In this document: in pieces, positions 7,970 through 16,735 of the stretch
Position numbering within the stretch: position 1 is the first letter of the stretch
Layout: each line of letters starts with the position of its first letter
Assembly (NCBI RefSeq): GCF_014203535.1
Contig: NZ_JACHJI010000007.1
Location: 372,001 to 436,000, forward strand
Source: Streptomyces griseomycini
GTDB lineage: Bacteria; Actinomycetota; Actinomycetes; Streptomycetales; Streptomycetaceae
DNA length: 64,000 bases
Direction of reading: 5' to 3'
Program-made: the position numbers and the translations under genes
The notes under the pieces: generated by a model
Databases searched by the model: none
What the model was told of the DNA's origin: nothing
Seen by the model: the letters and a program-made list of their open reading frames with translations, nothing else

Positions 7970-8167
7970 TCAGGGCGCCAGACACGTGATCGCCGGGAGC
8001 TCGCCGGGGGCCGTGAGGGCGGCCGGGTCCACGAGGGCCGTGACCTCGGTGGCGGACCCGGTGATACAGGTGACGGCTGCCACCGGGTCCGGTACGGCAC
8101 CGGCGGGCGTGGTCAGGAGGCCGAGGAGTGCGAGGCCCCCGAAGGTCACTGTGGCGATACGGCGCAT
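7970..8167 (-). CDS. Small secreted protein
   Basis: 65-aa pre-protein with a classic Sec signal peptide: MRRIA, hydrophobic core (TVTFGGLALLGLLTT), and a cleavage site after PAGA near residue 24. The mature 41-residue part has two cysteines (CITGS... and ...ITCLAP), likely forming one disulfide, and is otherwise small and hydrophobic. GAGGGAG precedes the ATG. No family is recognised. It is divergent from the NmrA-like gene. Confidence 0.7.
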   Translation of the reverse strand: MRRIATVTFGGLALLGLLTTPAGAVPDPVAAVTCITGSATEVTALVDPAALTAPGELPAITCLAP

Positions 8168-8372
8168 GAACGCTCCCTCGTGCGGTGCGGTGCAGGTCGT
8201 CGCAGCGTTTCCCGGGTGGCCGGGGCGGCATGCCGCACATCACCCGTCCGCGCCTCGCCGCGAATCGACGCTCACCGGTGCCGCGCAGTGACGTCCCGCG
8301 TTCGGCACAGCGGGTGCAGAGTTGCCGCGGTTCCGGACAGAAGGCGACCGCAAGGCTTCCTACGGTCGTGTC

Positions 8373-9221
8373 ATGAGCCAGATGCAGACGCAGTCGCAGA
8401 AGATCCTCGTCACCGGCGCCACCGGCACCGTAGGCCGCCAGGTCGTCGCCGAACTGCTCGCCCGCGGCCACGTGGTCCGCGCCCTCACCCGGGACGCGGC
8501 CGCGGCCGGCCTCCCGGCGGGCGTCGAGGTCGTCCAGGGTGACCTGACCGAACCCGACAGCCTGGCCCCGGCCCTGGAGGGCGTCACCGGGCTGCACCTG
8601 ATCACCTTCGGCGGGGCCTACTTCGCCCCGCTGGAGACCGGCCCCCGGATCCTGGAGCTGGCCCGGGCCGCCGGCGTACGCCGGGTCACCGTGCTGCACG
8701 GCGGCGGGCCGTCCCCGCTGGAGGACGCCGTGCGGGCCGACGACGGGGTGAACTGGACCGTGCTGATGCCGGTCGAGTTCATGGCCAACGCCCTGGAGTG
8801 GGCAGACGGCATCGTCGCGTCGGACGAGGTCCGCGAGCCGTTCGTCTCCCGGCTCAGCGCCATGGTCCACGAGGGCGACATCGGCGCCGTCGCCGCGGTC
8901 GCGCTCACCGAGGAGGGCCACGGGGGCCGGGAGTACGTGATCACCGGCCCCGAGCTGCTGACCGTCGGCGACAAGGTGGACGCGATCGCCGCCGCCCGCG
9001 GCCGGGACATCACCCTGGTGGAGCTGACCGAGGAGCAGGCCGTCGCGCAGTGGCGGGCGGCGGGCCACCCCGAGGACGTGATCGGCTTCCTGCTCGAGGC
9101 GTACGGCGACACCCCCGAGGTGGGCCGTACGGTCGTCGACACCGTCGAGAAGGTGACCGGCCGCCCGGCCCGCACCTTCGCCCGGTGGGCCGCGGAGCAC
9201 GCGGGCGCCTTCAAGGCGTAG
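8373..9221 (+). CDS. NmrA-like NAD(P)-binding protein (atypical SDR)
   Basis: 282-aa Rossmann protein. The dinucleotide-binding motif GATGTVGRQVV lies at about residues 13-23 and the protein continues with the NmrA/TMR pattern (GDLTEPDSL, then RVTVLHGGG and a substrate domain). These proteins bind NAD(P) and act as reductases or redox sensors; the substrate is unknown. The ATG at 8373 starts MSQMQTQSQKILV, placing the glycine motif at the usual distance. A VOC-family gene follows 69 bases downstream in the same direction, possibly co-transcribed. Confidence 0.88.
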   Translation: MSQMQTQSQKILVTGATGTVGRQVVAELLARGHVVRALTRDAAAAGLPAGVEVVQGDLTEPDSLAPALEGVTGLHLITFGGAYFAPLETGPRILELARAAGVRRVTVLHGGGPSPLEDAVRADDGVNWTVLMPVEFMANALEWADGIVASDEVREPFVSRLSAMVHEGDIGAVAAVALTEEGHGGREYVITGPELLTVGDKVDAIAAARGRDITLVELTEEQAVAQWRAAGHPEDVIGFLLEAYGDTPEVGRTVVDTVEKVTGRPARTFARWAAEHAGAFKA

Positions 9222-9290
9222 CCCCCACCGCTGCCGTTCGCCTCCGCCCCTCCCCGCGCGACCGGCCGCCGGCCGCGGCACAGTGGAAGC

Positions 9291-9716
9291 GTGGAGACGG
9301 ACGACAGCGGCCTCCTGGCCCGCGGCCGCGTGGCGGCCAGGCTGCCGGCCCGGGACCTGGAGCGGGCGCGGCGCTTCTACTCCGAGAAGCTCGGCCTCGA
9401 CCCCGTCGACGAACGGCCGGGCGGGCTGCTGTACCGGTGCGGCGGCACGGAGTTCGCCGTGTTCCGGTCGGCGGGGGCCTCGCCCGGCACCTTCACGCAG
9501 ATGGGGTGGCAGGTCGACGGCCTCGAGGCGGTCGTGTCGGAGCCGAGGCGGCGCGGCGTGGTGTTCGAGGAGGTCGACGTCCCCGGGTTCCGGACGCGGG
9601 ACGGGATCGCCGAGGTCGAGGGGAACTACCCGAGCAAGGGCGCCCGGGGCGAGCGGGCCGCCTGGTTCCGGGACAGCGAGGGGAACCTGCTGGGCATCGG
9701 CGAGCCGGTCGTGTGA
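9291..9716 (+). CDS. VOC-family (glyoxalase/bleomycin-resistance fold) protein
   Basis: 141-aa protein starting at GTG 9291. The VOC fold shows as ARLPARDLERARRFYSEKLGL (about residues 15-35) and the C-terminal strand AAWFRDSEGNLLGIGEP (about 123-139). Such proteins bind a metal or sequester small molecules; the exact role cannot be read from sequence. It follows the NmrA-like gene and is convergent with the alpha/beta hydrolase, whose stop lies 28 bases away. Confidence 0.83.
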   Translation: METDDSGLLARGRVAARLPARDLERARRFYSEKLGLDPVDERPGGLLYRCGGTEFAVFRSAGASPGTFTQMGWQVDGLEAVVSEPRRRGVVFEEVDVPGFRTRDGIAEVEGNYPSKGARGERAAWFRDSEGNLLGIGEPVV

Positions 9717-9744
9717 CGACGCCGCCACGGGCGTCGGCGGGGCC

Positions 9745-10584
9745 CTACGACCGGCACCCCGCGCGGAACGGCTCCCGGCCGGACGCGGCATCCCCGTCGA
9801 GGAACCCCCGGACCAGCCGGCCCAGGACCCTCGGCTGCTCCAGGTGCAGGTCGTGGCCCGTGCCGGGGACGGAGACGGCCGTCGTCTCCGGTCGGCGGGC
9901 GAGCATGCCGGTGATCTCCTCCGGCGGGAGGAAGCCGGACTGTGCCAGCACGACCAGGGTCGGGCACGTGACGCCCGCCCACTCGTCCCAGAAGGAGCGC
10001 CGGGCGTTCTCCGCCAGGGAGGCGACCATCACGTCGCGGTCGAAGCGGGGCCACCAGCCGTCGGGGCGTTCCTCCAGCCCCGCGGCCCAGCCCTCGCCGA
10101 CCGGCCCGCCGCCGTGGAAGGCGACGGCCGCCTCGCGCGAGGGGAACGGCACGGGCCAGGAGTCGAGCCAACCGCCGATCTCCGCCTGGACGCCGGGACC
10201 GGGGCCGCCGGGGCCGGCCTCGACGAGGACCAGCGCGCGGACGAGGTCGGGATGGGCGGCGGCGGTGAGCAGGGCGGTGTGGCCGCCCAGCGACTGGCCG
10301 ACCAGCACGGGGCGGTGCAGGCCGAGTCGCCGGCAGACCTCGGCCACGTCGGCGACGTACGCCGCGCGGGACACGTCACGCGGACGGCGTTCACTGGCGC
10401 CGTGGCCGCGCTGGTCGACGGCGACCACCCGGTGGGAAGGGCTCAGGTCACGGGCGAGGGCGTCCCACTCGCCCGCGTGGCCGGCCAGTCCGTGCAGCAG
10501 GACGACGGGCGGGCCCGAACCGCCCCAGTCGCGGCAGGACAGGCGCACGCCGTCGCGCTCCACGGTGTTCTCGGTCCAGGTCAT
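9745..10584 (-). CDS. Alpha/beta hydrolase
   Basis: 279-aa alpha/beta-hydrolase fold protein. The oxyanion motif HGLAGH lies at about residues 34-39, the nucleophile elbow GQSLGGH at about 96-102, and the catalytic His in GTGHDLHLEQP (about 245). It resembles esterases/peroxidases of the MhpC type; the substrate is unknown. The ATG overlaps the stop of the ECF sigma gene as ATGA, so it is the third gene of a DGPF-ECF42-hydrolase operon. Confidence 0.9.
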   Translation of the reverse strand: MTWTENTVERDGVRLSCRDWGGSGPPVVLLHGLAGHAGEWDALARDLSPSHRVVAVDQRGHGASERRPRDVSRAAYVADVAEVCRRLGLHRPVLVGQSLGGHTALLTAAAHPDLVRALVLVEAGPGGPGPGVQAEIGGWLDSWPVPFPSREAAVAFHGGGPVGEGWAAGLEERPDGWWPRFDRDVMVASLAENARRSFWDEWAGVTCPTLVVLAQSGFLPPEEITGMLARRPETTAVSVPGTGHDLHLEQPRVLGRLVRGFLDGDAASGREPFRAGCRS

Positions 10585-11843
10585 GCCGGGACCTCCGACC
10601 GGTCCAGCCGGTGGGCGCACCCGGTGAGGTGGCGGCGCTCGGGGGCGCTGCTGGTGCGGCGGGCGGCCTCGCGGTAGGCGTGGGCGGCGGCCTCCCGTTC
10701 GCCCAGGAGCTCCAGCAGGTGGGCACGGGTGGCGAGCAGCCGGTGGTGCCGTGCCAGGCGCTTGTCGCGCTCCAGTTCCGCCAGCAGGCCGAGGCCGGCG
10801 TCCGGCCCGTGGACCATGGCCGTGGCGACGGCACGGTTGAGGGTGACCATCGGGTTCGGGCCGAACCGCTCCAGCAGGTCGTACAGGGCGAGGACCTGGG
10901 GCCAGTCGGTGGCGTCGGCGTGCTCGGCCTCGTCGTGCACGGCGGCGACCGCCGCCTGCACCTGGTAGGGACCGGCCTGGCCGCGCGGCAGGGTACGGCT
11001 GATCAGCTCGACGCCTTCGGCGATGAGCGAACGGTCCCACCGTCCGCGGTCCTGGTCGGCCAGCGGCACCAGCTCGCCGTGCGGGCCGGTACGCGCCGGG
11101 CGGCGGGCGTCGGTCAGCAGCATCAGGGCGAGCAGGCCCGCGGTCTCGGCGTCCTCGGGCACGAGGCGGTGCAGCAGCCGGGTGAGCCGGACCGCCTCGG
11201 TGGAGAGTTCCGGGGCGGTCAGCTCCGTGCCGTCGGTGGCCGTGTACCCCTCGTTGAAGATCAGGTAGAGCACGTGCCGGACCTCGGCCAGCCGCTCGGC
11301 GGCCTCCGGGCCCTCGGGCGGCGCGAACGCACCGCCGGCCTTCCCGACGGCCGCCTTGGCGCGGCTGATGCGCTGGGCCATGGTCGCCTCGGGGACCAGG
11401 AAGGCCGCGGCGATCTGCGCGGTGGTCAGGCCGCCGACCGCGCGCAGGGTCAGCGCGATCCGGCTCGGTGTGGACAACACCGGATGGCAGCACAGGAACA
11501 GCAGGGCCAGCGAGTCGTCCCGGTCCGCGGCGGGCACGGCGTCGGCGGCGGAAGCGAGCAGCGCGGACTGCGGGGTGGCCAGGGCGAGGGCCTCCTCGCG
11601 GCGGCGGCGCGCCGCGTCGCTGCGCACCTGGTCGACCAGCTTGCGGGACGCGACGGTGACCAGCCAGCCGCGCGGTCTGTCCGGCACACCGGCCTCGGGC
11701 CACTGCACGGCCGCCGCCAGCAGTGCCTCCTGTACTGCGTCCTCGCACGCGTCGAAGGCGCCGTACCGGCGCACGAGCGTGCCGAGGACCTGCGGCGCCA
11801 GCTCACGCAGCAGGTCCTCGACCTGGCGCGGCACGGTGCTCAC
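10581..11843 (-). CDS. ECF sigma factor, ECF42 type with C-terminal extension
   Basis: 420 aa, far longer than a plain ECF sigma. Region 2 (about residues 15-80: YGAFDACEDAVQEALLAA) and region 4 (about 110-170: LTTAQIAAAFLVPEATMAQRISRAK) are followed by an about 230-residue helical, TPR-like extension (LYDLLERFGPNPMVTLNRAVA) typical of ECF42. These sigmas have no anti-sigma factor; the extension is thought to control activity, and they are linked to DGPF proteins, exactly as here. The GTG start at 11843 overlaps the DGPF stop (GTGA), so the genes are co-translated. Confidence 0.9.
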   Translation of the reverse strand: MSTVPRQVEDLLRELAPQVLGTLVRRYGAFDACEDAVQEALLAAAVQWPEAGVPDRPRGWLVTVASRKLVDQVRSDAARRRREEALALATPQSALLASAADAVPAADRDDSLALLFLCCHPVLSTPSRIALTLRAVGGLTTAQIAAAFLVPEATMAQRISRAKAAVGKAGGAFAPPEGPEAAERLAEVRHVLYLIFNEGYTATDGTELTAPELSTEAVRLTRLLHRLVPEDAETAGLLALMLLTDARRPARTGPHGELVPLADQDRGRWDRSLIAEGVELISRTLPRGQAGPYQVQAAVAAVHDEAEHADATDWPQVLALYDLLERFGPNPMVTLNRAVATAMVHGPDAGLGLLAELERDKRLARHHRLLATRAHLLELLGEREAAAHAYREAARRTSSAPERRHLTGCAHRLDRSEVPA

Positions 11844-12202
11844 GCGTCCGCCGCGGACTCGTGGAGCACCGGCCACAGCTCCACCGGCTCCGCGTCGGCG
11901 AACGGCATGTCCGCGGCGATCTGCTGCGCCCGCTCCAGGCTCTCGCAGTCCAGCAGGCAGAAGCTGGCGATGTACTCCTTGGTCTCCAGGTACGGGCCGT
12001 CGGTGACCACCGGGGCGCCGTCCCGGCGACGCACCAGCTGGGCGGCGGCGGCGTCCGCGAGGCCGTAGGCGCCCAGCAGCTCGCCGCTCTCCCGGTACTT
12101 CCGGTTGAACGCCTCCTGCCGGGCGATCGCCTCGGGCCACGCCTCGGCCGGGAAGGCGTCCCACTTGGCCTGGTTGCCGTAGATCATCGCGACGTACTTC
12201 AT
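11840..12202 (-). CDS. DGPF (YCII-like) protein partnered with ECF42
   Basis: 120-aa protein starting MKYVAMIYGN and carrying the family signature VTDGPYLETKEYIASFCLLDC (about residues 67-87). DGPF/YCII proteins have a ferredoxin-like fold with an active-site-like pocket; their function with ECF42 sigma factors is unsettled but the pairing is conserved. It is the first gene of the three-gene operon. The 244 bases upstream contain no gene and presumably hold its promoter. Confidence 0.9.
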   Translation of the reverse strand: MKYVAMIYGNQAKWDAFPAEAWPEAIARQEAFNRKYRESGELLGAYGLADAAAAQLVRRRDGAPVVTDGPYLETKEYIASFCLLDCESLERAQQIAADMPFADAEPVELWPVLHESAADA

Positions 12203-12446
12203 CTCGGGTGTCCTCCCTCTCCCGCGCACCCCGTCGGCGCGCCGTCACCCGTCAGTCGGAGCGGTGGGCAGGTCCTCGACATCCGACGACACCTTTCTCC
12301 GGGGTTCTTCCCGGGCCGCCCGGACGAACCCGGACCAGCCCGTGAGCGGCCGGGCAGCCGGACCACGTCCGCGATCAACCTATGTCCTGACCCCGCGTCA
12401 GACCACTGTCCGGGGCGGGCCGTCGCGCGGACGGCCGCCGGGGCGC

Positions 12447-13265
12447 TCAGGAGTCTGCCTGTCTCAGGCACTCCCGCACGCCGTACGGGTACGCCCACGG
12501 GCTGTGGTCGCCGGCGGCGAGGCGGTCGATCGCGGTCAGCGTGTCCGACGCGGTCCTGCACCGCGGGTGCCGGGCGGCGAAGCCGGCGATGCGGGGGCGT
12601 TGGGTGGGGAGCCAGGCGGCGATGGCCCCGGGGTCGCCGTCGTACCACCACGTGAAGTCGAGGTCCTCCCAGAGCAGGTCGGTCGCCCAGGAGAAGGCGA
12701 GGCGGACCAGGCCGGCGTCCGCCGCGGGACCGGGGAGGGCGGCGAGGTGGGCCAGCCAGGGCCGCAGGTCGCCCGTCGCGTGGGCGATGCCCTCCACCAG
12801 GTCCGTGACGTCCCCCGCGGGGCGCCCGTCGACCAGGGCGAGGGCCAGCAGCGCGCGGAACGCCCCCTCGACCGCGGCGCGTTCGGGCGCGGGCCAGCCG
12901 GCCAGACCGGCCCCGTACCCGGCGAGGTGACCGAGTTCCAGGGACGGGTCGGCGTCCTGGCCGTCCGGGCCCCAGGAGCGCAGGGCACGGGGCATGAGGC
13001 GGCGCCACAGGACGGGGTACTGGTCCCCGTCCCAGTGGTCGACGGTCTCGCGCGTGAAGTGCCCGAGGACGTCGTCCGGCACGGCGGCGGGATCGCCGCC
13101 GAGCAGGAGCAGGTCCGACTCGGGGGTGCAGTACGTGCAGCCGCCCACCGGCCGGTCGAGCGCGGGGGGCGACGCGAAGACCCGGTCGGCCTCGGCGAGC
13201 GCGTCCCGCCACAGCGCGTACGGGTCGACGGGGGCGGGGGAGACGGCGTCGGGGGAATCGGACAC
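12447..13265 (-). CDS. Hypothetical protein
   Basis: 272 aa if translation starts at the GTG at 13265 (VSDSPDAVSP). The protein is soluble and helical, with a short Cys motif (GGCTYCTPESDL, about residue 38-49) and a Trp/Asp-rich patch (WEDLDFTWWYDGD, about 205). No family or catalytic motif is recognised, though the codon pattern is fully coding. The start is uncertain because the open frame continues upstream across the promoter region of the divergent restriction gene. Confidence 0.72.
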   Translation of the reverse strand: MSDSPDAVSPAPVDPYALWRDALAEADRVFASPPALDRPVGGCTYCTPESDLLLLGGDPAAVPDDVLGHFTRETVDHWDGDQYPVLWRRLMPRALRSWGPDGQDADPSLELGHLAGYGAGLAGWPAPERAAVEGAFRALLALALVDGRPAGDVTDLVEGIAHATGDLRPWLAHLAALPGPAADAGLVRLAFSWATDLLWEDLDFTWWYDGDPGAIAAWLPTQRPRIAGFAARHPRCRTASDTLTAIDRLAAGDHSPWAYPYGVRECLRQADS

Positions 13266-13383
13266 GGTGCGACCTGCCACGGGGACTCCGCACAGGGGCC
13301 TGGCGAAGAGCGTGACGTTACCACTGGGCCACCGGACCTCTGGACCTCTGGGTGGGCTGTCGGGCGTCACTACGATCACCGGC

Positions 13384-14295
13384 ATGAACTGGGTCGAGCG
13401 CGCAGCGGAGTTGAGGCAGTGGAGCAAGGGGGCGGTACGGGCTCCGCACAAGCCGTTGCTGTTGCTGTACGCCCTCGGCCGGTTCCAGCGGGAGGACGAC
13501 GGCGCGCTGCGGTACGGCGCCGTGGAGGAGGACCTGAAGCGGCTGCTGGCCGAGTACGGACCGCCCCACCGGACGTCGCCCGCCTATCCGTTCCACCACC
13601 TGGTCAGCGACGGGGTGTGGGAGGTGCGGACCGACCGCGGGGCCGGCAGCCCGGGCACCGGGGTGCGGGAACTGCGGGCGACCGGTGCCGCCGGGCGGCT
13701 CGTGCCGGAGCTGCGGGCGGCGTTGCGGCGGGAACCGTCACTGCTCGGCCGGATGGCGCAGGTGCTGCTCGACGCGAACTTCCCGCCCTCGCTGCACGAC
13801 GAGTTGTGCGAGGCCGTCGGCCTGGTCCCGGAGCCGGAGCCGGACGTCTCCGAACGGCTCTCCGTCGCCCGCAGGCAGCGGGACCCCCGGATGCGGGAAC
13901 GGGTGCTCACCGCCTACGAGTACCGGTGCGCCTTCTGCGGCTACGACGGCCGGATCGGGGCGGTGCCCGTCGGACTGGAGGCCGCCCACGTGCGCTGGTG
14001 GGCGTTCGACGGCCCGGACGACGTCGACAACGGGCTGTGCCTGTGCTCGCTGCACCACAAGCTCTTCGACAAGGGCGTCCTCGGCGTCGGCGAGGGGGAC
14101 CGCGTCCTGGTGTCGCAGCGCTTCGTCGGGCACAGCCCCGCGGCCCGCGTCCAGGTCACCGAACTCTCCGGGCGGCCCCTCGTCGGCCCGCAGCCGGGCG
14201 CCGCCCCCGTCGCGGCACGCCACCGCGCCTGGCACACCGCCCAGGTGTTCCACGGCGACCCGCGTCCGGCCCACGCCGCCCCGTCACCGGCGTGA
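13384..14295 (+). CDS. Phosphorothioated-DNA-binding HNH restriction endonuclease (SBD-HNH)
   Basis: 303-aa type IV restriction enzyme of the SBD-HNH type (SprMcrA-like). The N-terminal sulfur-binding-type domain (about residues 1-150) has the family start MNWVERAAELRQW, then HKPLLLLYALGRF and YPFHHLVSDGVWEV. The C-terminal HNH nuclease (about 178-235) has CAFCGYDG (C182, C185), AAHVRWWAFDGP (H202), N216 and LHHKLFDKG (H224/H225). Related enzymes cut DNA carrying Dnd phosphorothioate modification and so exclude modified foreign DNA. No dnd genes are in this window, fitting an anti-modification role. Family assignment is from motif recognition. Confidence 0.85.
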   Translation: MNWVERAAELRQWSKGAVRAPHKPLLLLYALGRFQREDDGALRYGAVEEDLKRLLAEYGPPHRTSPAYPFHHLVSDGVWEVRTDRGAGSPGTGVRELRATGAAGRLVPELRAALRREPSLLGRMAQVLLDANFPPSLHDELCEAVGLVPEPEPDVSERLSVARRQRDPRMRERVLTAYEYRCAFCGYDGRIGAVPVGLEAAHVRWWAFDGPDDVDNGLCLCSLHHKLFDKGVLGVGEGDRVLVSQRFVGHSPAARVQVTELSGRPLVGPQPGAAPVAARHRAWHTAQVFHGDPRPAHAAPSPA

Positions 14296-14766
14296 GAGCA
14301 GGCTCAGCCACTCCTCCGTCACGGTGAGGTCCTCCTCCGTCAGGCCCCTCGCCGGGTCCACCCGGAGCAGCAGGGCGGGTGCCGGGTGGGCCGACTCGAT
14401 CCACAGGCGGTCCATCGCTCCGATCTCGTCGTCCAGCCAGACGAACGGGCGGTGCCCGGCCCACTCCGACAAGGGGCGCGTCTTCCAGTGGAGGCCGCGC
14501 GGTGCGGGCGCGTCGTCCTCCGGCCGGTCCACCACCGGCAGGCTCGGCAGGCCGAGCCGCGGGGCGATCGCGGTGTTCGCCTCGTCCAGCCAGGTCGTCG
14601 CCCACACCAACGCGCAGGGCAGGGCGAGCAGGCGGGGGCCCACGGCGGGGTCGAGGCGGCCCAGCAGGGGGTTTCCCCCGTGCACGAGCGGCCCTCGCGC
14701 GGCGGCCCCGAAGGGGATCAGCGGGCCGTCCACGTCCAGGAAGAGGATCGGGCGGGGCGCGGTCAC
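14284..14766 (-). CDS. HAD-like hydrolase-fold protein
   Basis: 160-aa protein with HAD motif I at the N-terminus (ILFLDVDGPL, about residues 7-16), a WATTWLDEA segment (about 54-62) and an acidic motif WLDDEIGAMD (about 110-119) in the motif IV position. Such short HAD proteins occur widely in Streptomyces; the substrate is unknown. Its 3' end overlaps the convergent restriction-enzyme gene by 12 bases. Confidence 0.75.
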   Translation of the reverse strand: MTAPRPILFLDVDGPLIPFGAAARGPLVHGGNPLLGRLDPAVGPRLLALPCALVWATTWLDEANTAIAPRLGLPSLPVVDRPEDDAPAPRGLHWKTRPLSEWAGHRPFVWLDDEIGAMDRLWIESAHPAPALLLRVDPARGLTEEDLTVTEEWLSLLSRR

Positions 14767-14845
14767 CCGGACACCGTCTCACGAGGCCCGCGGGCTCCAC
14801 AGGCCTCCGGGCACCTGGGGCTCCAGGTCTTCGGGCCTCCACGCC

Positions 14846-15262
14846 TCACGGGTGCATGCGCGCGCCCTTCAGGACCTTGTCCACCGCGTTCTTCGGGCCG
14901 TACATCGCCAGGCCGACCAGGTCCAGGTCCGACGTGCCCACGGCGCGGACCGCCGCGCGGTTGGCCTCGTCGTGGCCCGTGGCGAACAGGTCGCCGGTGA
15001 AGACCGCGCGCGGCAGGGCGCGGGAGAGCGCCCGGGCGTGCGCCGCCTTCAGGGTCTCCTTCGTGCCCTCGAAGACCAGCACCGGCTGGCGGAACATCGG
15101 CAGGTAGGGCACCTGGTCCGCGTCCTCGTACGGCTCCCCGATCACCTCGGGGAGCCCGGTGCCCAGCCCGCTGACCAGGAACGCGGTGACGTTGAGTCGC
15201 TGCCAGGACTCCAGGTCCTCGCGCAGCAGGACGGCGATCTTCGTGTCGAAGCGTGTGCTCAT
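14846..15262 (-). CDS. DUF2000 family protein
   Basis: 138-aa protein matching DUF2000: MSTRFDTKIAVLLREDLESWQ start, FLVSGLGTG (about residues 28-36) and a C-terminal AMYGPKNAVDKVLKG. It has a peptidyl-tRNA-hydrolase-2-like fold of unknown function. It is divergent from the AraC-type gene at 15312, a common pairing, so the regulator probably controls it from the 49-base intergenic space. Confidence 0.87.
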   Translation of the reverse strand: MSTRFDTKIAVLLREDLESWQRLNVTAFLVSGLGTGLPEVIGEPYEDADQVPYLPMFRQPVLVFEGTKETLKAAHARALSRALPRAVFTGDLFATGHDEANRAAVRAVGTSDLDLVGLAMYGPKNAVDKVLKGARMHP

Positions 15263-15311
15263 GCCCCGAGACTGCCGACCGGGGCGCGGGGGCGTCTTGT
15301 ACGTTGTTTGC

Positions 15312-16133
15312 ATGACCGCCGCGGCCGCAGAGCGTCCCGGGCGGACGGCCGTGTCCGCCTGGCGGCCCCGGGTCCCGGGCGTCGTCGAGGTCTTCCACGC
15401 CCGCTTCACCGAGTACGCCTACCCGATGCACGTCCACGACGCCTGGACGCTGCTCATCGTCGACGACGGCGCCGTGCGGTACGACCTCGACCGGCACGAG
15501 CGCGGCACCCCGCACGACACCGTGACCCTGCTGCCGCCGCACGTCCCGCACAACGGCTCCCCCGCCACCTCCGACGGCTTCCGCAAGCGGGTGCTGTACC
15601 TCGACGGCACGCACCTCGAGGACTCCCTCATCGGGGCCGCCGTCGACCGGCCCGACCTGCCCGACCCCCTGCTGCGGCGGCGGGTCGGGCAGGTGCACGC
15701 CGCGCTCGTGCGGCCCGGTGACGAGCTGGAGGCCGAGAGCCGGCTGACGCTCGTCGGGGAGCGGTTGCGCGCCCACCTGCGGTCCCGGGGCGCCGTCACG
15801 GAAACGCCCCGGCGGGACCCCGTCCTCGCGCGGCGGCTGCGCGAGCTGCTCGACGAGCGGGTGGTGGAGGGGATCGGCCTGCGGGAGGCGGCCGGGCTGC
15901 TGTCGGCCCATCCCGCGCACCTGGTACGGGCGTTCAGCGGCGCCTACGGCATCGCGCCGCACCAGTACCTGACGTCCAGGCGGGTGGGGCGGGCCCGGCG
16001 GCTGCTCCTGGAGGGAGGGTCACCGAGCGCGGTCGCGGCGGCCAGCGGGTTCTACGACCAGGCCCACCTGACCCGGCACTTCCGGAGGCTGGTCGGGGTC
16101 ACGCCGGGCCGTTACCGCGCGGAAGGCCGGTGA
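15312..16133 (+). CDS. AraC-family transcriptional regulator
   Basis: 273 aa. The N-terminal cupin-like effector domain (about residues 15-110) carries YPMHVHDAWTLLIVDDG and LLPPHVPHNG. The C-terminal double helix-turn-helix (about 180-270) carries LREAAGLLSAHPAHLVRAFSGAYG, then PHQYLTSRRVGRARRLL and the final FYDQAHLTRHFRRLVGVTPGRYR. It probably senses a small ligand and regulates the divergent DUF2000 gene and itself. Confidence 0.9.
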   Translation: MTAAAAERPGRTAVSAWRPRVPGVVEVFHARFTEYAYPMHVHDAWTLLIVDDGAVRYDLDRHERGTPHDTVTLLPPHVPHNGSPATSDGFRKRVLYLDGTHLEDSLIGAAVDRPDLPDPLLRRRVGQVHAALVRPGDELEAESRLTLVGERLRAHLRSRGAVTETPRRDPVLARRLRELLDERVVEGIGLREAAGLLSAHPAHLVRAFSGAYGIAPHQYLTSRRVGRARRLLLEGGSPSAVAAASGFYDQAHLTRHFRRLVGVTPGRYRAEGR

Positions 16134-16204
16134 ACCCCGCGGAAGCGGGTCACCGGCCGGCGGGGCCGTCACCGTGACGCCGGTGTCCGCGGCCTGCACG
16201 GCCG

Positions 16205-16735
16205 TCACTCGCCCGAGGGCCGCTCCAGCAGGTGCGTGAACGCGTCCAGGTTGCGGGTCGACTCGCCGCGCGACACCCGCCAGGCGTACTCCTTGCGGAT
16301 CGCGGAGGCGAAGCCGAGCTCGAGGAGGGTGTTGAAGCTGCCGTCGGCGGCCTCCAGGACCTGGCCGAGGAGCCGGTCGAGTTCGTCCGGGGTGACGGCG
16401 GGCAGCGGGAGGCGGCCGGTGACGTAGACGTCGCCGAGCGGGTCGACGGCGTAACTCACGCCGAAGAGCTTGAGGTTGCGCTCCAGGAGCCAGCGGTGGA
16501 CGGCTGACTCGTTCTCGTCGGGGTGGCGGATGACGAAGGCGTTGAGGGAGAGCGTGTGCCGGCCGACGATCAGGGAGACCGTCGTGGACAGCTTCCGGGT
16601 GCCCGGGAGCTTCACGACGTACGTGCCGGACGCGGGGCTCTCCCACTCGAGTTCGGCGTCCTCCAGGACGCCCTCGACGACCCGTGCCGCCCGCCGCTGT
16701 TCCGCTTCCGTCGCCTCCGCCGCCATGTCAGCCAT
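16205..16735 (-). CDS. YbjN-domain protein
   Basis: 176-aa protein of the YbjN/type III secretion chaperone-like fold, a group that often sits beside sugar or mycothiol genes in actinobacteria. Visible features are an alpha-beta core (TTVSLIVGRHTLSLNAFVIR, about residues 51-70) and a C-terminal helix (LDAFTHLLERPSGE). Its start overlaps the mshA stop by 8 bases, so it is translated after mshA. Function is unknown; chaperone-like roles are inferred from the fold only. Confidence 0.82.
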   Translation of the reverse strand: MADMAAEATEAEQRRAARVVEGVLEDAELEWESPASGTYVVKLPGTRKLSTTVSLIVGRHTLSLNAFVIRHPDENESAVHRWLLERNLKLFGVSYAVDPLGDVYVTGRLPLPAVTPDELDRLLGQVLEAADGSFNTLLELGFASAIRKEYAWRVSRGESTRNLDAFTHLLERPSGE

